A stretch of DNA of 39,839 nt from an uncultured Clostridia bacterium (GTDB taxonomy: Bacteria > Bacillota > Clostridia > TANB77 > CAG-508), in contig CALXZX010000001.1 in the NCBI GenBank assembly GCA_944393375.1, positions 70,988 through 110,826 on the forward strand, read 5' to 3'. The position numbers and the translations under genes were made by a program. Of the stretch, positions 26,779 to 35,204 are shown piece by piece; the stretch's first letter is position 1; the number at the start of each line of letters is the position of its first letter. The notes beneath the pieces were generated by a model. That model saw only the letters and a program-made list of their open reading frames with translations. It ran no database searches and had not been told where the DNA came from.

Positions 26779-27480
26779 TTATTTCTTCGTCAAAATCCAC
26801 TTCACAATTGCCTTTTTTATGACAGCATATTCTTGTTTCTCAAATTGCATATTGGCAATGCAATATCTTTTATTAGATATATGTGAACAAAAAATACATT
26901 CATATAAATTATTACAATCTTGTATGAAATAGGAATTACTAATTTTACTAGAACAAATAACGTTATAGCTATTTGTACAATCAGATGAATCTGCAACTCT
27001 TAAGGCAAAATTACAAGTTCCACTTCTTTGACAAGCAATAATATTTTCACTTTCTGCACATCCATCTGAAAATATAACATTTTTACATTTTCTACAATCT
27101 GTAGAGCGAAATACATTTTCTGAAGTATACATGGGGTCACTTTGTGACACATTGATACAATCATATATTCTTTGCGTTGTTGTATAATTGGTTATTTTCC
27201 AAATTTCTAATACTTCCTTTAGATTCTTAACATTACGTTTAGGTATCATCCACCCTCTTTTTTCATCATATTTTCTCATATTTTCTTGTGTAATATATTT
27301 TGCAGAACTAACAGCAGATGCCCAGGTTTCTTCTCCTGTTACACTATCTATTACTCTTTGAGGTAATCTGACATCAAAAGCAAATTCAGATAATACTTCT
27401 TCTAATGTATATGGACTAGTTTGCCCAAATATCGCCATAAATGTTTTATTAACAACTTCCATTGCTTCTTTCGTATCCAA
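26779..27480 (-). CDS. Cysteine-rich repeat protein of unknown function
   Basis: A 233-residue soluble protein. Residues 1-105 are mixed alpha/beta with no motif I recognise. Residues about 115-215 form a Cys-rich repeat of 10-12 residues per turn (FRSTDCRKCKNVIFSDGC..., SENIIACQRSG, CTNSYNVICSSKISNSYF, then YECIFCSHISNKRYC), like a short beta-solenoid stacked on Cys and Asn. The end, NKRYCIANMQFEKQEY, resembles uncharacterised proteins of similar design seen in other bacteria. About 12 Cys could bind metal, but no standard finger is present. Start is TTG at 27478-27480: GGAGGG lies 6 nt before it; ATG six codons later is weaker. A 9-bp AT hairpin (27504-27526) precedes the ribosome binding site. 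Confidence 0.65.
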   Translation of the reverse strand: MDTKEAMEVVNKTFMAIFGQTSPYTLEEVLSEFAFDVRLPQRVIDSVTGEETWASAVSSAKYITQENMRKYDEKRGWMIPKRNVKNLKEVLEIWKITNYTTTQRIYDCINVSQSDPMYTSENVFRSTDCRKCKNVIFSDGCAESENIIACQRSGTCNFALRVADSSDCTNSYNVICSSKISNSYFIQDCNNLYECIFCSHISNKRYCIANMQFEKQEYAVIKKAIVKWILTKK

Positions 27481-27611
27481 ACTATTCCCTCCTTTTTTCG
27501 TTGAATAGAAAAATTTATTTTCTATTTATTAACAATAACATTACACATAAAAATCCCTTAACATTTTTACGTGCAGAAATCTTTATTCCTCTTTGTAAAT
27601 TAAAAATATAA

Positions 27612-29543
27612 CTATATGAAATTCGTAGAAAAACGCTCTCTTGAAGCTAGATTTCTTGAAGCTGATTGAGATGTCATAATATCTTTTAAGCTAATATTAT
27701 CATCAATTGAAAAAATACTTTCTTTTTTCTTTTCATTCTTTTCTGGTATATTTTTCTCCTTCTCTCCTTCAAAATCAAATTCTGTTGTTAATATCTGATT
27801 TAACACTTTTTGAGGCATTGGTATAAAATCTAATGTTCTTGCTTGAAATGCAGGATATACCTTTCCTTGACTTCCAATTCTAACAATACACTCCCTATTT
27901 TTTAATTCTGTTAGAATTTTCATCCTTGTAATAAATGTATTTTTTACAGCGACATCCATTCTCACATTTCCATCTAAAATTCTAGCATCTTCTCTTGATA
28001 CTCTAAATATGTAATAATTGATCATATTTGAAAAGATTGCTTTTTGTAAAGGTTCACTAATTTGATTAAAATATTGTTGTGCTAATATTAGTGATAAGTT
28101 ATATTTTCTACTTTCTGCTAAAAATCTACTTAATATTGGATTTTCTAGTAATGCAACCTCATCAATAATAAAGATAATATGTTCATCATATGTATAATTT
28201 TGAATCAATTGTAAGATTTGTTGCATAGTAAATCCTGCAATTGTTTTTGTTGCTTTCATGCCTAATTTACTTTGATTTAAAGATACAATTGTTAAAAAAT
28301 TTTCTTCCAAAATATCCTTTAAATCTCTTTCTGTTCCTTTACTTTTTAATCCTGGTAATAATTCCATTTCATCAATAAAAGATAATATTGGTGAAAAAGC
28401 TTCCTGATAGGATTCTGTTTTTAATTTATTAAAATCTACTGAAAAGAAGTCAACTGTACTTTCTAATAATCCATCTGCTTTTAATAATTCATTTTTATAC
28501 TCTACTTCTGTTAATAATTTCTTCAAATTTATAAAATCCATTTTATTTAGTTTTGTTAATAAATAGATACTATGTCTTAATACTCTTTCCAATTTAGAGT
28601 TATATTGGTCTGCCATTAATGTTTGGAATAATGATAAAATTAGTTCTGTTGTCACAATTAAATCATTAGAAGCTCTCATAAACAAGTTAAAACTGTTTTT
28701 TGTTTTCTCGAAATCTAATACCTTTGTATTTTCAATTCCTCCAATATCATTTTTAATTTCTGCATGAGGGTCTATTACCACAACTTTGTATTTTCTTCTA
28801 TATTCTTCATTTCTAGATAAATTAGCAACCATGGTACTGATTAATTTTGATTTTCCTGTTCCACTTGCGCCTACAATGATAGAATGTTTATCAAAATCAT
28901 ATTGATTCAAGTGTAAATAATAATCTTCTATTAGGTATGGAAATGTATTTACTCTTAAAAAAGCTTCTTCTTTGTTATCTTTTAAGATATGCATTGTTTT
29001 TTGTATGTCTAAAAATTTTGTAGCATCTTTTCTATAAAAGAAACGGTTATATTTAGAAAAATCAATCGCTAATAATTGATATGGTACACTAAATATAGCC
29101 CTTCGTTTTATGAAATATCCATATTTACTTTCAAAAAATAAATATGTTCTAAATCGATAATAACTTTTTGTTATTGGCAAAATATCCATTTCTAGGAATT
29201 TTAATGTTTTACCTTTTTTTACTTCTGCTTTATCATAAATATCTAATCCACTTTTTTCTTTATTGGTCACTAGATACCATCTGTTTGTAATTGATTTTTC
29301 TTCAAAAAGATTTTCTTCTTCTTCCTCTACTTTTTTTAATATAAATTCACTAAAATCTTGTATGATAGATGGTAATTTTCTAGAAGATTGTATAAAATAT
29401 CGAACAGTATTATTTTCTATATATACATACATCTTCCATATTCTAAAAATTCCATTTAATTTTGATACAGCATATAAAAATTTAGACCAGACATTTTCTT
29501 CTACATTTTCTTGCGTTAGAAATACCTCTGTTAAATATTTCAT
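27612..29543 (-). CDS. Orphan HerA/VirB4-like (DUF87) P-loop ATPase
   Basis: A 643-residue protein. An N-terminal region of about 215 residues of unknown fold precedes a HerA/FtsK-superfamily ATPase with Walker A GASGTGKS (225-232), VVIDPHAE (255-262), Walker B IIFIIDE (456-462) and a sensor-type LAQQYFNQI (487-495). The order matches HerA-type and VirB4/TraC-type DNA or protein translocases. No conjugation, pilus, relaxase, NurA or nuclease gene is nearby, so its role is open. It probably starts at ATG 29541-29543: an extended -10 (TGATATAAT, 29562-29567) would start transcription near 29555, downstream of the other ATG (29561). The C-terminal 60 residues are charged and low complexity. Confidence 0.78.
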   Translation of the reverse strand: MKYLTEVFLTQENVEENVWSKFLYAVSKLNGIFRIWKMYVYIENNTVRYFIQSSRKLPSIIQDFSEFILKKVEEEEENLFEEKSITNRWYLVTNKEKSGLDIYDKAEVKKGKTLKFLEMDILPITKSYYRFRTYLFFESKYGYFIKRRAIFSVPYQLLAIDFSKYNRFFYRKDATKFLDIQKTMHILKDNKEEAFLRVNTFPYLIEDYYLHLNQYDFDKHSIIVGASGTGKSKLISTMVANLSRNEEYRRKYKVVVIDPHAEIKNDIGGIENTKVLDFEKTKNSFNLFMRASNDLIVTTELILSLFQTLMADQYNSKLERVLRHSIYLLTKLNKMDFINLKKLLTEVEYKNELLKADGLLESTVDFFSVDFNKLKTESYQEAFSPILSFIDEMELLPGLKSKGTERDLKDILEENFLTIVSLNQSKLGMKATKTIAGFTMQQILQLIQNYTYDEHIIFIIDEVALLENPILSRFLAESRKYNLSLILAQQYFNQISEPLQKAIFSNMINYYIFRVSREDARILDGNVRMDVAVKNTFITRMKILTELKNRECIVRIGSQGKVYPAFQARTLDFIPMPQKVLNQILTTEFDFEGEKEKNIPEKNEKKKESIFSIDDNISLKDIMTSQSASRNLASRERFSTNFI

Positions 29544-29561
29544 TTTATCATCACCAACCAT

Positions 29562-29570
29562 ATTATATCA
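29562..29570 (-). promoter_or_regulatory. Extended -10 promoter element before the HerA-like gene
   Basis: Minus strand TGATATAAT, consensus -10 with TGn. No good -35 box is visible 17 nt upstream, where the terminator stem begins. The predicted start near 29555 argues for the shorter protein. Confidence 0.4.
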
Positions 29571-29583
29571 ATTACCTAAATAA

Positions 29584-29621
29584 AAAAACTGACTTTTTCT
29601 ATACGAAATAAGTCAGTTTTT
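29584..29621. terminator. Bidirectional rho-independent terminator
   Basis: AAAAACTGACTT (29584-29595) and AAGTCAGTTTTT (29610-29621) form a perfect 12-bp stem with T-tracts on both strands. It ends the lipid kinase/AraC unit and insulates the HerA-like gene. Confidence 0.85.
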
Positions 29622-29636
29622 ATCTCTTTATATATA

Positions 29637-30428
29637 TTACAATTGAATTGGTACTAAAAAATCCGTTACTTTATCATGATAATATTCTAATTCTGGCAAT
29701 CTTCTTACTGTATATTCACAACTTGGTAAAAAATTGGCATAAAAATTTCTGATTGCTTTTTGAATATCTTTTGCATTTAAAGAATTTATTCTAATACATA
29801 TCCACTTTGATTCTGGTATTTCATATTTTTCAAGACCTTTTATTTCATTTTCAAATAATACCCAAAAATAGCATTTGTCTTCTTCAAATCTGTTTGCATA
29901 TTCTGTCATACCATAATCATAGAGTCCATATTTTTCGCCAATCTCCTTACAAAAAGCTGGGGCATCTGTTTTTATATCTTGTATAGATGTTTTTTTCTTT
30001 TTTCCATATAAAATCATCTTAGGTCTAGAAATAATAGAATATTCTATATTTTCATCCTTCTCCTCTTTTACATCAAAATGTAATTTAGAAAATACTTTTA
30101 GTCCTGTTTGCTGTTTCTTTATTTGACTTGGTTTTACTCCATAAAATTTTTCAAAAGCTCTTGAAAAAGAAGTCGCATTATCATATTGATATTTTACTGC
30201 AACGTCCATGATTTTTTCTTTTCCTTTTACTAAGTCCATTCCAGCTTTCGATAGTCTTCTTTTTCGTATATAATCAGATAATGAAATGTCACATAACATA
30301 CTAAAAAAATTAGGTAGCATAGTTTCATTTATATTCACAATTTGTGCTAATTTGCTATACTCAATTTTATTTTCCAAATTTTCTTCAATATATTCTATCA
30401 TCTCATTTAGTGATGCATATATGTTCAT
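29637..30428 (-). CDS. AraC-family regulator with GyrI-like effector domain
   Basis: A 263-residue transcription factor. The N-terminus (1-105) is a two-helix-turn-helix AraC DNA-binding domain (LAQIVNINETMLPNFFSML, then ATSFSRAFEKFYGVKPSQIKK). The C-terminus (about 120-263) resembles the GyrI/BmrR effector-binding domain, which in relatives binds hydrophobic cations or drugs. Its ATG directly follows the stop of the lipid kinase gene (TAG then ATG), so translation is probably coupled; AAAGGGA lies 8 nt before it. It may sense a membrane-active or hydrophobic compound and regulate this unit or another locus. Confidence 0.88.
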   Translation of the reverse strand: MNIYASLNEMIEYIEENLENKIEYSKLAQIVNINETMLPNFFSMLCDISLSDYIRKRRLSKAGMDLVKGKEKIMDVAVKYQYDNATSFSRAFEKFYGVKPSQIKKQQTGLKVFSKLHFDVKEEKDENIEYSIISRPKMILYGKKKKTSIQDIKTDAPAFCKEIGEKYGLYDYGMTEYANRFEEDKCYFWVLFENEIKGLEKYEIPESKWICIRINSLNAKDIQKAIRNFYANFLPSCEYTVRRLPELEYYHDKVTDFLVPIQL

Positions 30429-31340
30429 CTATTCGTTCCCTTTCTCACAAATAGCTAGTTCTATGGCTTTATTGCAATTTTCAATATTGACAACATTCAT
30501 ATTTCCTGCAAATTCTCCATCTATTGTCCAATCAACATTTTTATCAGTTGTTACTGTGATTTTATTTGCCTTAAAATAAACAAAATCTCGATTTACCATA
30601 TAATCTTTATGTCTAAAATCACTTAATAAGCGAAAATATCCTGATAATTTTTTGGGTTTTCTAATAAAAATAGCCTCAAATTTACCATCTGCCAAATCAA
30701 TATCTTCTCTATTAAACCATTTGAAACCTGCTATTGATTCAGAATTACTAATCCCACCATAAATAAATTCTCCTTCTAATTCTTCTTCATCAAATTGTAT
30801 TCTTACTTTATAGGTTGGAATTCGAATAAGTTCTTTTATTGCTTTCATATAATAGGCTAATCTACCATATTTATTTTTTGCTTTTTGTGAAGTTTCATAA
30901 GCTACATCTGTAACAACTCCGAAAGCTGCTACATAACAAAAATATTTGTCATGATTAAACCTTCCTACATCTAATATTCTTGCTTTTGATTCTAACAATT
31001 TTTTTGTTATTGAAATATCTTTTATCGGCATATCTAAACTTCTCGCCAAGTCATTGGTTGTTCCCATAGGAATGTATGCAATGCTTACATCTTTTATATT
31101 CAATTCCATTAGTGCAGACACTGTTTCATTAAAAGTTCCATCTCCTCCACAAACCAATATTAAATCTGCTTCTTCTATATGGTCTATTACAATATTTCTA
31201 GCATTATATTCTTTCTTGGTAAGCTGAATATTGACTTGCATATTTTGTTCTTCTAAGTTTTTTCTAATTTCTTTTATATAATTTTTTATATTTCCTTTTC
31301 CAGATGTCGGATTCATAATTACTAATACTCGAATACTCAA
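30429..31340 (-). CDS. Diacylglycerol/lipid kinase family protein (YegS/DgkB/BmrU type)
   Basis: A 303-residue soluble lipid kinase. Motifs: VIMNPTSGKGN (phosphate-binding start), LILVCGGDGTFNETVSAL (GGDGT catalytic loop), IPMGTTNDLARSL and the late GEFAGNM. Family members phosphorylate diacylglycerol or related lipids and recycle diacylglycerol formed in teichoic acid synthesis. TTG at 31338-31340 is chosen as start: AAGGAA stands 8-9 nt before it and the family N-terminus follows (SIRVLVIMNP). The GTG at 31388 would add 16 unusual residues. The promoter at 31379-31407 overlaps that region, which excludes the longer form. Confidence 0.9.
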   Translation of the reverse strand: MSIRVLVIMNPTSGKGNIKNYIKEIRKNLEEQNMQVNIQLTKKEYNARNIVIDHIEEADLILVCGGDGTFNETVSALMELNIKDVSIAYIPMGTTNDLARSLDMPIKDISITKKLLESKARILDVGRFNHDKYFCYVAAFGVVTDVAYETSQKAKNKYGRLAYYMKAIKELIRIPTYKVRIQFDEEELEGEFIYGGISNSESIAGFKWFNREDIDLADGKFEAIFIRKPKKLSGYFRLLSDFRHKDYMVNRDFVYFKANKITVTTDKNVDWTIDGEFAGNMNVVNIENCNKAIELAICEKGNE

Positions 31341-31378
31341 AACTTTATTTCCTTCTTTCTTTTTGATTAATCTACATA

Positions 31379-31407
31379 ATTTTAGCACATTTTATGTGAA
31401 TAGTAAA
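31379..31407 (-). promoter_or_regulatory. Sigma-A-type promoter with short palindrome, lipid kinase/AraC unit
   Basis: Minus strand: -35 TTTACT (31402-31407), spacer 17 nt, -10 TAAAAT (31379-31384). The spacer contains CACATAAAATGTG, a 5-bp inverted repeat that might be an operator, perhaps for the co-encoded AraC/GyrI-like protein. It abuts the palindromic element at 31411. Confidence 0.5.
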
Positions 31408-31410
31408 GTG

Positions 31411-31555
31411 CTTTTTGGGACATTTGGGGACGTTTCCTTTTGGACATTTTACTAAAATAAGTCATTATATAGGTAATATAAAATATAAGTTTGTAATTAC
31501 CTTTATTAAATTTATAAAATGTCCAAAAGGAAACGTCCCCAAATGTCCCAAAAAG
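31411..31555. repeat. 145-nt palindromic element with perfect 41-bp inverted arms
   Basis: Left arm 31411-31451 and right arm 31515-31555 are exact reverse complements; the arm core is GGGACATTTGGGGACGTTTC. The 63-nt centre has a nested AGGTAAT/ATTACCT stem (31471-31477, 31496-31502). It has no ORF of its own; the ORF across it on the minus strand is an artefact of its open frames. It resembles a MITE- or REP-type repeat. GGGACA/TGTCCC words also occur at 19164-19217, and a GTCCGTCCCC word just beyond the right arm. Confidence 0.8.
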
Positions 31556-31599
31556 AGAAAAAGGGAAAAATGAGTCCGTCCCCAAATTCCCTTATATGA

Positions 31600-34212
31600 C
31601 TATTCTGTTCTTAATGCTTCTACTGGATCTTTCTTACTTGCCATTCTTGCTGGAATTAATCCTGCAATAATCGTTAATACCATGCTTATTAAGACAAGGA
31701 TAATTCCACCAACCACTGGAAGTGACACAGTAACACTAACATCTGTTATAGCATAAATAATTTTTGTGATTGGTATATTTAATAATACAGTTACACCAAT
31801 TCCCAACAATCCTGCAATTAGCCCCACAATAAAGGTTTCTGCATTAAATACTCTTGATATGTCTTTTTTAGATGCTCCTATTGCTCTTAAAATTCCAATT
31901 TCTTTTGTTCTTTCTAGTACAGATATATACGTAATGATTCCTATCATAATAGATGAAACGACTAATGAAATCGCAACAAATGCAATTAATACATAACTAA
32001 TGGTGTCAATGATTTGACTAACAGAGCTCATCATAATACCAATCAAATCTGTATAATTGATAACATTTTCTTCTTTTCCATTATCTCTTTGTTTTTGGTT
32101 ATAATTATCAATTTCTTGGGTTATAGCATCTTTTGCATCAAAGTCTTTTGGATAAATACTAATTGATGATGGTTTGTCAAGGTCAACAGCTCCTAATAAT
32201 TCTAGATTTCCATCATAACTAGCATTGACATTATTACTATATGTTTCCATAACCTCAGCCAATTGCTCTGTACTTAACATTGCAAGCCTAGCTCTTTGCT
32301 CATCACTTAATTGACTATAATCAAATGTTTTAGAATCTTCATCTGGAAAGGCTAAACCTGTAAACACATTAATATCTGGATTATCTTTTTGTTCTTTTAC
32401 AATTTCTGCCTCATTCGTTTTATTGATAACATATTCTTTTAAATCTTTTGTATATCCAATTCCACCACTCATTCCTGTTGCTACACTTTGCTCATTTTGC
32501 TTAATGATTCCCACAACATTTATATTTTCACAATTATTAAGCAATTCCTTCATATAGTCTTCATCTTCGCTTTTATCTACCCATAAACCATTTTCTTTTT
32601 CATAATAATCAGAATTTAACACAAGTTTAAAAGATAAATCTAATAATTCATCATAAGTATAGGATGTTGATTCTGATTCTTCTACTGTTTCTCCATTTTG
32701 AACTTTATTCCATTTTTCTTCTAATTCTTTTTGGTCTTTTAACCCTAGAGCATATAAAGTATAATCACTAATTTCATTGTTTTCATTCACAATTAAAACC
32801 ACTTCATTATAATTTGTAGGCCAATTTCCTGCTACTAAATTATATTGAGAATGTAATAATTCTTCATTATCTAGCATTTCTTCCCAGACATCTGTATTAG
32901 ACATACTTGTCATGCTAGAACCAAACATAGAACTCATAGGAGAGCTTTCTTGTGCTTCCATCATATCTTCCATTCCAAATGCATTCATAACTGTACTTGG
33001 ATTTACTCGAACAACGCCATTAGAAGTATCTTCTTTATATAAGTTAATGTTTAAATTGTAATTATATTTGATAGCACTTGCATTATCTTTTATTGTACTA
33101 TTTTCATTTTCAATATAATTTTTTAATGCCTCTAAATTGTTACTTGAAACTTTACTTGATAAAGTAGATATCATATCATTCATAATATCTCTAGAATAGA
33201 TTTTTCCATCTTCATGGGTTTCTGTATTTTCTTCCGTCTCTCCCATTAGACTTTCCATCATACTAGAAATATCTACTGTTGATTCATCAATGGTAATGGG
33301 ATAAGAAGATAATGTATCTTCTTCTACTCGATTGATATAACTTTGTACACCATTTGAAATTGATAAAATTAAGGCAATACCAATAATTCCTATACTTCCT
33401 GCAAATGATGTTAATAATGTTCTTCCTTTTTTGGTCATCAAATTATTTAAACTAAGTCTTAAGGCTGTAAAGAATTTCATGGCGGTTCTTCCATCTTTTG
33501 CTTTTGCATCTTTTTCCTTTTCTCTGTCTTCTTCTGTAAACGGTTTTGAATCATCTGTGATGACACCATCTAAAATCTTTACAATTCTAGTAGAATATTT
33601 TTCTGCCAATTCTGGGTTATGGGTAACCATAACAATTAGCTTATCTTTTGAAATTTCTTTTAAAATCTCCATAATTTGGACACTGGTTTTTGTATCTAAT
33701 GCCCCTGTTGGTTCATCAGCCAAAATGATATCTGGATTATTTACCAAAGCCCTTGCAATGGCAACTCTTTGCATTTGTCCTCCTGATAATTGATTTGGCT
33801 TTTTATGAATTTGTTCTTTTAATCCAACATCTTCTAATGCTTTGATTGCTCTTTCTTTTCTTTCTTCTCTAGATACACCTGATATCGTAAGTGCTAATTC
33901 TACATTAGAAAGAACGGTTTGATGTGGGATTAAATTATAGTTTTGGAAAACAAATCCTACAGAATAATTTCTGTATGCATCCCAATCTTTATCTTTAAAT
34001 TTTTTCGTTGATTTTCCATTAATCACTAAATCTCCTGATGTATATCTATCTAGTCCTCCAATAATATTTAACAATGTTGTTTTTCCACAACCACTTTGAC
34101 CTAAAATAGATACAAATTCACTTTTTCGAAATTCAATACTAATTCCTTTTAATGCTTGAACTGTTGAATCTCCTGAAACATAGTCTTTTGTAATATTTTT
34201 TAATTCTAACAT
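31600..34212 (-). CDS. MacB-type ABC protein, ATPase and FtsX-like permease in one chain
   Basis: An 870-residue protein. The ATPase (1-235) has Walker A GQSGCGKTT (38-46), LSGGQMQR, ADEPTGALD and the switch motif VTHN. It belongs to the LolD/MacB family. A basic linker leads to helix 1 (about 265-290), a long extracytoplasmic domain (about 290-700, acidic and Ser/Asn-rich), then three helices with ERTKEIGILRAIGASKKDI typical of FtsX permeases. Such proteins use mechanical force to act on peptides, lipoproteins, antibiotics or wall hydrolases. No adaptor gene adjoins. AAAGGAG precedes the ATG. It follows LiaF-like and DUF4097-like genes, which suggests an envelope-stress role. Confidence 0.9.
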   Translation of the reverse strand: MLELKNITKDYVSGDSTVQALKGISIEFRKSEFVSILGQSGCGKTTLLNIIGGLDRYTSGDLVINGKSTKKFKDKDWDAYRNYSVGFVFQNYNLIPHQTVLSNVELALTISGVSREERKERAIKALEDVGLKEQIHKKPNQLSGGQMQRVAIARALVNNPDIILADEPTGALDTKTSVQIMEILKEISKDKLIVMVTHNPELAEKYSTRIVKILDGVITDDSKPFTEEDREKEKDAKAKDGRTAMKFFTALRLSLNNLMTKKGRTLLTSFAGSIGIIGIALILSISNGVQSYINRVEEDTLSSYPITIDESTVDISSMMESLMGETEENTETHEDGKIYSRDIMNDMISTLSSKVSSNNLEALKNYIENENSTIKDNASAIKYNYNLNINLYKEDTSNGVVRVNPSTVMNAFGMEDMMEAQESSPMSSMFGSSMTSMSNTDVWEEMLDNEELLHSQYNLVAGNWPTNYNEVVLIVNENNEISDYTLYALGLKDQKELEEKWNKVQNGETVEESESTSYTYDELLDLSFKLVLNSDYYEKENGLWVDKSEDEDYMKELLNNCENINVVGIIKQNEQSVATGMSGGIGYTKDLKEYVINKTNEAEIVKEQKDNPDINVFTGLAFPDEDSKTFDYSQLSDEQRARLAMLSTEQLAEVMETYSNNVNASYDGNLELLGAVDLDKPSSISIYPKDFDAKDAITQEIDNYNQKQRDNGKEENVINYTDLIGIMMSSVSQIIDTISYVLIAFVAISLVVSSIMIGIITYISVLERTKEIGILRAIGASKKDISRVFNAETFIVGLIAGLLGIGVTVLLNIPITKIIYAITDVSVTVSLPVVGGIILVLISMVLTIIAGLIPARMASKKDPVEALRTE

Positions 34213-34270
34213 GTTTTGTCTCCTTTATATTAAATTAACTTTAAAATTGTATTTTTAATAAAACTTAAAT

Positions 34271-34286
34271 TTGATACATTTATCAA
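34271..34286. promoter_or_regulatory. Palindrome upstream of the MacB-type gene
   Basis: TTGATA-CATT-TATCAA, a 6-bp perfect inverted repeat about 60 nt before the ATG, with TTGATA usable as a -35 box. It is a possible operator. The -10 is not clear. Confidence 0.3.
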
Positions 34287-34295
34287 AAAATGACA

Positions 34296-34326
34296 ACTAG
34301 TCATGTATAGTTTTAACATGACTAGT
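34296..34326 (-). terminator. Probable terminator between the DUF4097-like and MacB-type genes
   Basis: ACTAGTCATG and CATGACTAGT pair perfectly (10 bp, 11-nt loop). On the minus strand TTGTCATTTTTTG follows, so the U-run is a few bases from the stem. A hairpin used for partial read-through is the alternative. Confidence 0.55.
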
Positions 34327-34355
34327 AAATATATTCAATATTTTTCACATAAAAT

Positions 34356-35204
34356 TTACAAATTACTTTCATTTGCTTTTTCTTCAAAATCTATATTTGT
34401 TTCTGTGTATTTAGTTTCTAATTCTATTTTTACATCTCCGTTTCCTAAAGTTTTAGTAGCAGATGTTATTTCTTTTTCTTCTATATAAGTGTTACCAAAT
34501 TGATTCTTACAATTTATTTGATAATTATCTTGTGTTCCAATTAATTTTATATTAGTATCCGAATATTCTAAGTCAATTTCTGCATTTTTCAATATTTTTA
34601 TACTTACATTTTCTTTTCCTGATTCAGAATCTAATTTCAATTTTCCCACTTCACTATTATATATATCTATTTCCCCATATTCGTTATTCATTTCTAAATT
34701 ATCTACAAATAATTCATTTATTTTACAATAATTATTATATGTGTCTAGTTTTAAATTTGTAGCATTTAATGATTCAATATCTGCTGATATATAATTCATT
34801 TCCAAATCTATATTGTTCATTTTTTGTCCATCTGGAATATATATTGTTAAAGTACTATTTTCATCATAAAAACTTGATGCTATTTTCTCATCACTAATTT
34901 TTAGCTTATCTCCCTCTTGCTTTATTTCCATTTTACCTGGTCCTTCTATTTTAAACATATCCCCGTTTCTTATGATTACTTCTGTTACATCTACATCAAT
35001 TTCTAAATTCTTTATATTTTCATAAGTTCTTGTAATGTCTTCTGTCTGATATTCTTCTCTATCTTTTATTAAATCTCTATATTCATTTTTAGAAGCTCCT
35101 ACAAATCCCCTAGCAATTCCTAATAATACAAGTACAATTGTTATAGAAAGATAAATTCCGAATGCAATTGCAGCATATTTAATAAATTTTTGAAATCCTG
35201 TCAT
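34356..35204 (-). CDS. Membrane-anchored DUF4097-like protein
   Basis: A 282-residue protein with one N-terminal membrane helix (about 8-30) and an extracytoplasmic right-handed beta-helix-like domain made of short strands (YISADIESLNATNLKLDTY..., EYGEIDIYNSEVGKLKLDS). This is the DUF4097/DUF2807 pattern. Such proteins are often encoded with LiaF-like or PspC proteins in envelope-stress modules; their molecular role is not established. Its ATG overlaps the stop of the LiaF-like gene (ATGA), so the two are translationally coupled. The final GNGDVKIELETKYTETNI is a last turn of the repeat. Confidence 0.8.
   Translation of the reverse strand: MTGFQKFIKYAAIAFGIYLSITIVLVLLGIARGFVGASKNEYRDLIKDREEYQTEDITRTYENIKNLEIDVDVTEVIIRNGDMFKIEGPGKMEIKQEGDKLKISDEKIASSFYDENSTLTIYIPDGQKMNNIDLEMNYISADIESLNATNLKLDTYNNYCKINELFVDNLEMNNEYGEIDIYNSEVGKLKLDSESGKENVSIKILKNAEIDLEYSDTNIKLIGTQDNYQINCKNQFGNTYIEEKEITSATKTLGNGDVKIELETKYTETNIDFEEKANESNL

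Noticed and set aside
27612..29543. HerA-type ATPase as part of a known anti-phage system
   Set aside because: Known HerA defence pairs need a nuclease or SIR2/DUF4297 partner; none is encoded nearby, so no named system can be claimed.
31382..31585. 67-aa ORF on the minus strand
   Set aside because: It lies almost entirely inside the palindromic element, with codons set by the repeat arms, and overlaps the lipid kinase promoter. No ribosome binding site supports it.
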